Origin: Basidiobolus ranarum
Lineage: Eukaryota > Basidiobolomycota > Basidiobolomycetes > Basidiobolales
Direction of reading: 5' to 3'
NCBI GenBank assembly: GCA_040143965.1
Contig: JASJQH010007105.1
Span: 1-20,376, forward strand
DNA length: 20,376 nucleotides
Both the position numbers and the translations under genes were made by a program. The number at the start of each line of letters is the position of its first letter. The first letter of the stretch is position 1. The notes beneath the pieces were generated by a model that saw only the letters and a program-made list of their open reading frames with translations, made no database searches and was not told where the DNA came from. Below are positions 1 to 8,246 of the stretch, one piece after another.

Positions 1-628
1 CAAGTTATCAAAATCTATATATCTTCAAACATCTAAGTAAATTCCTCATGAGAATGATGGGTAATATCTTAGTTCAATATAAGACAACTAAATACTAAGC
101 TATATATGACTATATAGGTGTTTAGGCAATGATAATTTCAACACTTGCTGACCAGCTTGAACTCGATATCCATTATATTTGCACAAATAGAGTAACAGCC
201 AACATATGAATATGGTTTTTACGAGGATATTGTGAATTACTAATATTCTATAGAGCAACTGAATTGGATGTCCATTTTGTTAAAGTATATTAAGCCTGTA
301 CATGGTAAGTGATGTTGGACTCATTCTGGTTTGACTGCATTTAGCCCTCTTAATACTCAAGTGACGAAATTTACAATTGAACACAATTTTGCAATTATTC
401 CGAAGATGCACTTTCGAGCAATAATATGGAGTGCAGTCATCAACAATTGAAATACAGTTGATACACTGATGTGATAGAATTTGTGAAATGTTTGCCATTG
501 ATTAAATATTTATTCTGGTTGTACGAACCCCCAGCCTTTATTAAATAGATGGATAAAAGTAAAATACAGATTTAAATTGGCAATACATTCCATGACTAGG
601 TACTGTAGATTTTACAAACAAGCTTGGA
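1..628. other. Gene-free flank downstream of the pirin gene
   Basis: I see no gene here. The longest open frame, on the minus strand at 280-498, is short, rich in Cys and Ile, matches nothing I know and has no splice-linked partner. The right end holds the probable 3' UTR of the pirin gene, including a poly(A)-type signal at 537-542. Confidence 0.6.
537..542 (-). terminator. Poly(A) signal AATAAA for the pirin gene
   Basis: The plus strand reads TTTATT, so the minus strand carries AATAAA about 87 nt past the pirin stop codon. That is a plausible distance for a 3'-end processing signal. Assignment is by position only. Confidence 0.5.
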
Positions 629-1480
629 TCACTTCATATCAAAAAGGAGGAATTCTGCTGGACTCTCTCCAATAGAAGTAACAGTCAACTGATCGTCTTT
701 ACCTGGCTCAGTAATAAAGGCACCATCCCCACTATTCAAGCGAACGCCATTCACTTCCAGTTGACCCCCAGTATTGATGAGATGAATATATAGCTTACGG
801 CCCGAGTCGCTAATCTTGTGAACTACTTGATTTCCTTTCTTGAGAACAGAAGCATACATCCAAAGGTCAGTATGGCAATTGATAGCTTTCTCACTAGCCT
901 GTCCAATGGGCTTTATAATTAAGCATAGTTTGTTATTTTTATCTTCTTCCGTCCACTCCATGGTTTGATACTTGGGGGGGAGTCTACTTTGATCTGGTTT
1001 GGCCCAGATTTGAAGGAAGTGTACTGGGTTCTTGGGATGTGCGTTGAATTCAGAATGAGTGACACCAGTACCCGCAGTAGTAAATTGAACTTGCCCACGT
1101 TTGATGGTTTCATGAGTTCCGGTGCCTAAAGAGTGGACTGAGTTAATATTAGATCCAAAGAGGTGATTTACTCAAGAACTTACTGTCTTTATGCATCAAT
1201 TCACCCGAAACTACATAGGACCATATTTCGAATTCTTTATGGGGATGTGTTGGAAAGCCAGTGCCTAAAAATGCCCACTTTAATACATGTCCTATCACTA
1301 GTAGTGATCGGAATACTTACCTCCCTGGACGACATCCTCGTTGATCACCCTTAAAGGGCCGAATTGCTCAAAACGACGATCCCAATAGCTGGCAAAACTA
1401 AATGTATGGTATGAATTTAACCAGCCGTGGTTAGCATGACCGCGCTCTTCGCTACGTCTAGGTGTGATTTTGATTGCCAT
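629..1480 (-). CDS. Pirin family protein, YhhW-type (putative quercetin 2,3-dioxygenase)
   Basis: Three exons: 1321-1480, 1184-1264 and 629-1125, joined by introns of 56 and 58 nt, giving 245 aa. The start is the only ATG before the family N-terminus, which carries the RGHANHGWL motif (about residues 13-21). The product is a bicupin. The N-terminal cupin has the full pirin metal set: His60 and His62 in THPHKEFE, and His104 and Glu106 in VTHSEF. The family binds Fe(II); some members cleave quercetin, others act as redox-sensing nuclear cofactors. The sequence is closer in feel to E. coli YhhW than to human pirin, and the second acceptor was chosen because it gives the same spacing (12 residues from Asp80 to the following Gly) as YhhW. 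An acceptor 12 nt upstream (1137) would also stay in frame and add four residues. The exact substrate is unknown. It is divergent from the epoxide hydrolase gene. Confidence 0.92.
1294..1308. repeat. 15-nt palindrome inside pirin intron 1
   Basis: ATCACTA and TAGTGAT flank a single G, a perfect 7-bp inverted repeat in the middle of the 56-nt intron at 1265-1320. In RNA this cannot fold tightly around a 1-nt loop without opening a pair or two. It might bind a dimeric protein as DNA. It may also be chance in an AT-rich intron. Confidence 0.55.
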
Positions 1481-2384
1481 TTTATGTGATAGTTAGTTTG
1501 GTATTGCTCCGCTCCCATCCATTTATACTTGTGTGTTGGCTCAAAATTACCAAGGAAAATCCCTTATATGGAATAATAATCCGGGAGGATGGAATTAATC
1601 CGAGATATTATTCATGTTACGGATAAATTTAGATTTGTCAGTTCAAAGTAAAACTGCTGATTCAATGGTAATTTGAATTTCGCATGTTTGAGCTGTTAAA
1701 CATGGAGAATTTTCGTAGTTGATTCGATATATGGTGATTTGCTGGACCCTTGTTGCTATGCTAGCGTGTTCACATAACTTACCGCAGTATTCATAACGAA
1801 GGAGCCTAGCGTACCTGATTATGGATTGTAGTATCAGTTACTTCACAGAAGTGCCAATAATCAGCGGGTATGTATTGTCAAGCTTTGTAATGATTATGCA
1901 CCACTCATGTATGATGCAAAGAAGTCTTTACCAGTTCAGGGCTGTTGAGGAGCTGAAAGTAGAGTATCATACTCAGAGTGATAGTCTCGGCAGTAGTGAT
2001 GGTGATAGGTGAATACGAGAAACGACTATTTCCTTCAAACGTTGATTCTCTATATGTATCACAATTGATCTAAATTCTGAAGAAATATGTCAACTTCTTG
2101 AATAAAACACAAACTTGATGCTATACAGCAAAGCGTAAGTAAGGCAGGAATTCATCACATGACGGAGTATCGTATGTATGATTAATTCCATGACATGGTT
2201 TCGTTATTCCATTGCCTTTGGTCCCCTTTCATGATTTGTTACATGTTTTTAACAAATTAACTGATGTTTGACGAGATCAAGAGCGGTGACCAATGGAATT
2301 CCGAACTCGGACCGCTCGGCTGGACAGATAAACGACCTATTTAAAGGAAGCTACCTCGTAAACAAAAATACAAAATCTCCCACT
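1481..2384. promoter_or_regulatory. Shared divergent upstream region of pirin and epoxide hydrolase
   Basis: About 900 bp separate the two start codons, which point away from each other, so both promoters must lie here. A plus-strand open frame at 1821-2012 reads through it but starts with no supporting features and resembles no family, so I treat it as noise. I could not pick out a convincing TATA box or a paired regulatory motif. Confidence 0.55.
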
Positions 2385-3477
2385 ATGGATCCGCTTGTTC
2401 CTGCTACTTATAATCACCGATACGATACAATCAATGGGATAAGATATCGTAATGCTATCCGTTGATAAGCCAATACTAGAAATTGTACTCATTTTTAACT
2501 TTAGATTACGTGGACGAGGGCCCGAAAGATGGACTTACAGTCGTGTTACTTCATGGATTTCCAGATGTAAGTGACTCCTTTCTGTCTTTATCCGACATAC
2601 GTATACTTATTTATGACCACAGCTCTGGTACGGATGGAGATATCAGATTAAATTTCTGGCGGAGCGTGGATATCGTGTAATTTGCCCTGACCTGCGTGGT
2701 TATGGTGAGACAGATTCCCCTCATTGCCCACCTAATGATATTCGAACTTATGGCGCAAAGAGTGTGTCGAGCGATGTAATTGAAATCCTCAACAGGAACA
2801 GCATCAACCGATTTGTTCTCATTGGGCATGATTGGGGAGGCTTTCTGGTGTGGAGAGTCTATTTACATTATCCCGAACGAGTAATGGGTATTGTGAGTTT
2901 TTGCACTCCTTATGCTCCACCGAAAGAAGAGTACATCTCTCATGAAGAAATAGTCGAGAGGTTACCAAGTTTCTCTTATCAATTGATGTTCAGAGAACCT
3001 GAGGCCGACAAGTACTGTGATGACAACGTTGAGCTAGTATTTCGTTCTCTATTCAAATGTAACAGGCCTGAAGATGACGTGATTGGCTTCCTAAAGCACT
3101 TCCATTTTGTACCACAAAATGCTGACATTCCACAACCTGCTGCAGAAAATATCTTGTCGCCAAAAGAGTTGCAGTATTATGTCGAAAAATATACTCAGCG
3201 CAAATTCCATGGTGGATTAAATTGGTACCGCACTAACAAAGTAAACTGGGAGGATGAAAGGGGTTTGTCTACTACTATCAGCGTTCCCTCTATGATGGTT
3301 ACTGCAGGCCGTGATACAGTGCTACATAGGAGACTAGCTGATCATATGCCTCAGATTATCCCAAACTTACGAATGGAGCATATTGAGGATAGCTCTCATT
3401 GGATTCTTGTCGAGCAAACGGCCACTTGTAATCAGTATATCGCCAAATTTCTGAGTAACTTGACAAGTAAATTGTAA
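2385..3477 (+). CDS. Soluble epoxide hydrolase, alpha/beta-hydrolase fold
   Basis: Three exons, 2385-2448, 2505-2566 and 2623-3477, with two 56-nt introns, give 326 aa. The start is the first in-frame ATG (context cccactATGG), followed by MDPLVPATYNHRY. The enzyme class adds water to epoxides to form diols. Visible landmarks: oxyanion-hole HGFP (38-41), nucleophile Asp112 in GHDWGG, lid tyrosines Tyr161 (SYQLMF) and Tyr244 (NWYRTN), acid Asp273 (AGRDTV) and His301 (DSSHW). The spacings nucleophile-acid (161), acid-His (28) and Tyr-Tyr (83) equal those of the human sEH C-terminal domain (Asp335, Asp496, His524; Tyr383, Tyr466). The N-terminal phosphatase domain of mammalian sEH is absent, as in most fungal, plant and bacterial members. 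No signal peptide is seen, so it is probably cytosolic. Its substrate is unknown. It converges on the profilin-like gene, with 86 bp between stops. Confidence 0.95.
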
Positions 3478-3558
3478 GATGACATCTCAAAAGTCAAATC
3501 AACATCCAGTTGAAATATTTACTTGACACGAACCAATACATCCGTCTATCGCATTCCG

Positions 3559-3571
3559 TTTATTTAATAAA
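3559..3571. terminator. Two-way poly(A) motif shared by convergent genes
   Basis: The plus strand reads TTTATTTAATAAA. TTTATT at 3559-3564 is AATAAA on the minus strand and overlaps the TAA stop of the profilin-like gene (3564-3566). AATAAA at 3566-3571 lies on the plus strand 89 nt past the epoxide hydrolase stop. One near-palindrome can therefore serve both transcripts. Use of either signal is inferred from position. Confidence 0.5.
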
Positions 3572-4136
3572 ATAGCTTTGCGAAATCTTCTACTATTTTG
3601 GCCGACTCTTCAAGTGTATGAGGGTAGGTAGAAATGGTAAGTAATACTCCGAACGGTAAATTATGAATGATTAAAGCGCGGTCAGCTCCAGCAGTAATTG
3701 CATATATACTTTGAATAAATGTTATAAAACCTAACCACAAGAAGTTTCAAAAGTGATCAAATTACCTGGATAAAGTCTTTTTAATAATCTTGAATGTAGA
3801 CAAATCACCCAGTGAGAGCGAGGTTTCTGTAGAGAAGTTAAAGTTTAGTATAAACTATTTCTTGTCAAAATATTGTGAAAAAATCTGGTTATATACCTTG
3901 TAACTCTTCAGTATCGAACAAATGTATAAGTTTGATAAGGGTAATCTTTGGTGTCTTGGATAAAAGTTAGCTTTTGTCTGTATTACGTGTAAAGATGCTG
4001 TGTTATTTTTGATTTCTACCTTGGCTGTTATTCCTTTGAGTGTTCCAACCTCACAAACACTTTGTGCATGATTGTGTGTTAATAACACCACGCCATCTAC
4101 AACTTTGGTATCCAGTAATCTCTCTAATAAGATCAT
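3564..4136 (-). CDS. Divergent profilin-like protein (profilin-4-like)
   Basis: Four exons, 4020-4136, 3897-3954, 3766-3826 and 3564-3708, with introns of 65, 70 and 57 nt, give 126 aa, the usual profilin length. The N-terminal helix ILLERLLDTKVVD (2-14) aligns without gaps to that of vertebrate profilin-4 as I remember it. SIYA (79-82) sits where profilins have SIYG. The C-terminal helix YPHT...SAKIVEDFAKLF (107-125) matches the family pattern YPPT...A.KIVE.L.DYL. Family profilins bind actin monomers, proline-rich ligands and phosphoinositides. Differences: the conserved N-terminal Trp of classical profilins is missing, and the RADDR segment before SIY is replaced by KKTLS (74-78). Binding partners may thus be lost or changed, as in profilin-4. 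An upstream ATG (MKSVETLEQ, near 4258) could be a leader exon but does not splice in frame cleanly. A roadblock-type domain is a less likely alternative. Confidence 0.62.
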
Positions 4137-4401
4137 AGGATGAAAGAAAGTCAGTTGACAACACGATTGCTATTATAAATGAATTCGACAACTGCCTAAA
4201 AATTGAAAGTATAATGCTCGCCTTGGATTAACTGCTCTAAAGTCTCTACTGATTTCATTTTACCAGACTATTGTAATCTAACGGATATTAAAAATTGTCG
4301 ACAGTGATAAACTCCGAATATTGAACTTCGCTAATACAAAATACAGGCTGATGACTCCTAAATCACATCAAAATTTCACCCAAATCGTATGATCTTTCAC
4401 C

Positions 4402-4509
4402 ATGGATTCTGAATCTGCACCCAACGAAGCTTGGTATCAAGATAAGCACTACAATGAATTAAATTGGTTTCCAATACCCATGACTCTAGCTTTATTAATC
4501 CTAAGTTAA
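4402..4509 (+). CDS. Possible small ORF, 35 aa, strong start context
   Basis: CaccATGG is a near-ideal eukaryotic start. The frame reads MDSESAPNEAWYQDK, continues with a hydrophilic stretch and ends in a hydrophobic run (PMTLALLILS) before a TAA. The acidic head followed by a membrane-like tail is what a tiny tail-anchored protein would look like, but there are too few residues to judge, and the hydrophobic tail is only about 11 residues. It could also be the first exon of a split gene or chance. It lies antisense to the probable 3' UTR of the acid phosphatase gene. I do not recognise the protein. Confidence 0.2.
   Translation: MDSESAPNEAWYQDKHYNELNWFPIPMTLALLILS
4491..4496 (-). terminator. 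Poly(A) signal AATAAA for the acid phosphatase gene
   Basis: TTTATT on the plus strand gives AATAAA on the minus strand, about 180 nt past the phosphatase stop. It is the closest canonical signal I noticed. Assignment is by position. Confidence 0.4.
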
Positions 4510-4676
4510 GGGATCCTTTTATCACTATGGGGCTTATAATATAAAATAACCGTTTCAATCCTTCCGCCAATATTCAGCACTCTTCTAATATTTTGAAGCA
4601 GAAAAATGGGAGAACAGAGCAAATTGAAATAGATCTACAGCATTGAATTATGAGATGATTAGTATTAACTGAGCCC

Positions 4677-5750
4677 TCAAGAGTTATCTTCACTCAGCTC
4701 CTTGTGAGCTAAATCTATTAAGGGGACAAGATTCTTGAACGGATATGCTTTCGTATCGTTTCTTCCTAGTGTCCCTAGCCCCCAGTTATCTTCGATGGTT
4801 CTCAGTAAACTATAGTGATCGTATCGAGTAGAGTCAATCCCACTAGGAAGTTGCTTAACGCCTTTACCAAGTAGCACTGTGAATACTCTATTGTCGGGAT
4901 CATCACTAGAGTTAAAGCTTTCTCGTTCATCAAAGGTGATTACTACGAGCATCTCGTCCATAAATTCAGCGTTTGCTAGTTTTGGCTCAATAAACTTCTT
5001 CAACCAATTCGCTGCAAATGGAATATCCGTGTCGTGTGCATCATTCAAAATATTTGGTGTGAAGTACACTAAATGAGGCAAGGTGTCCATACGAATATCT
5101 TTATCAAGCTCTGAGGCGTCTACGATTTTTGCACATCGTTCCGGACGATTTCTTTCATTCGAAAAAGAGTTAAAATCAGAGGCATCGTTGATAGTTATAT
5201 ACATATATTACCTCACGTTTTCCATAGTAATAAAAGGATTATGCTTCTCAAAGTACAGATCTGTATTACCAGTAAAGCAATTTCCTGGATAATTCTCCTG
5301 ATACGATTTCCAAGACAAATTCTTTGCCTCCATAAGATCCACCAGGTTGTTCCCAGCAAAACTATATTGCATTGGCAAAATTTGATTAGCTTAGATATAC
5401 AATACTTGAGGCGAAAAGGCTGCTCACGTTTTAGGGCCGTCGTCGTCAAGGTCTTCATATGATCCATATACCTGTGCAATGTAATTGCCTTTGGATGGAT
5501 GTGTCACACCGTAAAAGCTTGTAAGCAAGAGGCCCCTTTTCGCAATATCAGTGAAGTATTGATTTTTGGCTGCCACATCGAAATCGGTGTTCTCAAACAT
5601 TACTACCATTATACGGTTGAACCATTTTCCGTCAGGTGGAAGAGTGCTATTAGAGTGTACTTGAGTAGCATTATTGGGAGACGAGAGTACAGTGAGAGGA
5701 ATCCCTGTTGAAAGCCAAGCCAATAATATACTAAGACGATTAGTGAACAT
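4677..5750 (-). CDS. Secreted acid phosphatase, phosphoesterase family (PF04185 type)
   Basis: Three exons, 5428-5750, 5212-5361 and 4677-5151, with introns of 66 and 60 nt, give 315 aa. Residues 1-24 look like a signal peptide (basic start, hydrophobic core, SS before Pro). N-glycosylation sequons lie at Asn27 (NAT) and Asn34 (NST). Family landmarks: FENTDF (52-57, metal-binding Glu53/Asn54), THPSKGNYIA (83-92, where most relatives have a Pro in place of Gly88), NNLVDLMEAK (112-121), the KHNPFI segment at the end of exon 2, RCAKIV, NDAHDTD (194-200), TFDERE (230-235) and DHYSLLRTIEDNWGLGTLGR (269-288). The family includes fungal acid phosphatases (PhoA of Aspergillus) and phospholipase C. 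The product probably frees phosphate from external or cell-wall phosphomonoesters; exact substrate is unknown. Whether phosphate starvation induces it cannot be told from the promoter. Confidence 0.93.
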
Positions 5751-8246
5751 GATTTAGCTTTACAACAAAGGAATCTTCTCAGTGCTAAGGAAGAATCAAG
5801 GCAGGCGACCGCCTGTTATCAAGATCAACGCTTCCTGCCTCTGTTTGCGAAACGAAAAGTTTACCCGAAACCAATATTCTACGCAACACTGGCGATCGGT
5901 CGTATTCGCGTAATAACATTTGTCAAACAAGATTAGCAACCATTGTTAAATGGGCCTTAATGCATCGTAGTTTAAATCGTGAGGATTAAGTCTCATTCCC
6001 GGAAACTAGCATTCAAACAAGAGCTAAGGGTATTACTTTCTATTACCGTGTAGTGGAAGTCAGCTCATACAATAATAGCTAGACAGATCGTTTGATCGCT
6101 AGAATTGTGAAGCATCGTTACCGCCAACCAAAGACTGCACTGAGGCCGTAGCAAATCCACTCAAACGCAATTACGCCACAGTGGTCTTCAGTTATGTTAG
6201 ATAATAAGAAGAAGAATAATAAATTCATATCGAACTCAAAGTCTGGCTTTGATTGCATTGCATTAGAAATCCCTTGAAATCAGAACAGACTCATTCCTAG
6301 TTGATTAATAAAAATGATGGTAAATTCCAGATACCCAGTAATAGCTATGCTTCTAAAGCAAACATGCTTTATTTGCATGTAAAAGTTACTCTGGCATCGC
6401 GAAACTCTGCTTCTAACACGATACCATGTAGGCCTCAAACCACTGATCACGATAAACGCAGAGCTTGTTTGTTTCAACTCTGATGTTCACTTTTATAACG
6501 TCTACTAGTTGAAAGACGCCACATCAACGTAAGTTGAGTTTTAGATCTAATCATTGACATCCGCGAGATGCTCTACACATGGACACTTCCTGATTGTGCA
6601 TTCCTGATGGACTGACGGCTTGAACACGCATATATCAGTAAGATACAAGCACGCAGTAGCAAGCCACATAGAAACAAACCTATAGCCAAGTCACTGGTAC
6701 ATCAGAACAAGGATGTACGCTGTACCATAACTTTGCGATTAATCTGTACCAACACGACAACAGAACCCTATGGGATGAATTTAGCCGAGTATTAAAGATT
6801 AACCCGTGTTTTGAAATGAGCCCACACTGTTTAACCTCCGCGACTGAGGTATTCTTGGAATCAATTTGATAAGCAAGTACACCCGCATTACCTTTGCACA
6901 ATACACAAACTGTTACACTATGTAGTCATTTGGGGCCAAAAATCATTTAATGTCAACAGTGATCTGCTTTGCGCCATGAATATGGAGTCCAGCCCACATT
7001 GCACCGACAAATACACAACAAAGTGGGTCACCGGTGGAATTTGTATCTGACGTCGCATCAAAAAGCCTATTAATAGCCTTGTGCAATTTTATATATAAAC
7101 CAAATGTTGTGCAAATCTCGTCGCAATCTGTAGGTGATCGGGGAAATTCCGCCCCCGCCCCAGGTAGCAGTCAATCGGAGCCAGTGGTGCTTGGTGCCTG
7201 TGGCAACAATCCATCCGTGTAGGAGTACAATCCTACAAAGACAGGTATTACTGTCATATTCACATGGCTGCATTGCCGGCAATTATGATGTTGTACTGGG
7301 TATCACGTCACATGAACAGAGTTGTGATGTACTTCAATGAATCCGCTACAAAATATTCCACTGCATTGGTGCTAGAGACATAATAACCAATAATGGAGGA
7401 CTACGCTTCGAGGTCAGGAGTATAATTGCTGATTCGAAATTCACAAATAATATAGAAATCATCGGCTGATCAAAAAAGATATTTACCATTAATTTCGAAC
7501 GATATTACAAGGGCTCATTTCCAATTATAGCAAATAATTATCTTCATTTTCCTACTTAACACGAGTCTTCGATATCGATGGGCTGCTACTGAGTATATAA
7601 CTGGTCGAAACATCTATAAGTTACTCCGATTAGCTGATATAATGTCGTACCAATCGTTGCTTCGAAACATAGTTCATTCTGGTTTTGTAGAATAGAGTTC
7701 CAAGGCAGTATTGAACTTTACCTAAAGACTCGAGCTTATAATTAGATTCGGTTTACCCATATTGATATAGTTCACTACATCTTTGGGAGAGGCGACTTTC
7801 TTACCAATTCATTTAGCATCGCCGTGACAAAAGCTCAATATTGTCTAAATCCCTCATAACAATTCGGAGACTATTAGTAAAACTTATTGTGAGCATAGAG
7901 TATTGAAATATACACTTATAATATAGAACGCGTTCAAGGTTTCATTGCAACTTCCTTAGCTATAGATCGCTCTAATTCCCTTCAAGTGGTATTTGTTTTT
8001 CTTTTTGCATGCACAGCAACTGAGCCCAAATTTGACTCAATTTTACTTGGTAAAATCTTGGTTAGATAGAAAAGAAAATTTGTATTTCGACAGCAGCATT
8101 TTGTATTTCCCAGTAAGGATGCCTTTTTTATTACAGTTATTAGTTGGAAAATACCTCTAGAAATATCTCTTTTCTTCGATCTATCTAATATTCATATTTC
8201 TAGATTATTGTTTCAAGTGTCGTAAACACTTCAGTTAATTTTACAC
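5751..8246. other. 2.5-kb stretch with no recognisable gene
   Basis: Every open frame here is short (about 60-75 codons), lacks protein-like composition and cannot be joined to neighbours through good splice sites. No tRNA, terminal inverted repeats, transposase motif or tandem array is visible. The left edge holds the acid phosphatase promoter with a GC-rich palindrome at 5802-5815; the right edge holds the kelch gene promoter. The part around 7100-7340 is less AT-rich than the rest (C and G runs near 7140-7165), but I cannot assign it. It could hold old mobile-element remains, a non-coding RNA, or nothing. Confidence 0.5.
5802..5815. promoter_or_regulatory. GC-rich palindrome upstream of the acid phosphatase gene
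   Basis: CAGGCG-AC-CGCCTG is a perfect 6-bp inverted repeat with a 2-bp spacer in otherwise AT-rich DNA. It lies 52-65 bp before the phosphatase ATG, in the promoter or 5' UTR. The shape fits a site for a dimeric transcription factor, though I know of no factor with this exact site. It is not the CACGTG core used by the yeast PHO regulator. Function is inferred. Confidence 0.35.

Larger units (their letters stand above)
4137..4676. other. Intergenic region between profilin-like and acid phosphatase genes
   Basis: This 540-bp stretch must hold the promoter of the profilin-like gene and the 3' UTR of the acid phosphatase gene, both on the minus strand. It also has a 35-codon plus-strand open frame with a strong start context, listed separately. 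Nothing else is recognisable. Confidence 0.5.

Noticed and set aside
1126-1137. Alternative acceptor adding IHSL to pirin
   Set aside because: It stays in frame, but gives a 46-nt intron and four extra residues. The acceptor at 1126-1127 gives a 58-nt intron and matches family spacing exactly.
1821-2012. 63-codon plus-strand frame between pirin and epoxide hydrolase
   Set aside because: No family features, no spliced partner and it sits in a divergent promoter region.
7218-7237. Hairpin TGTAGGA-gtacaa-TCCTACA, 7-bp stem
   Set aside because: An isolated short stem with no T-run, gene end or repeat around it. Stems of this size are expected by chance in 20 kb.
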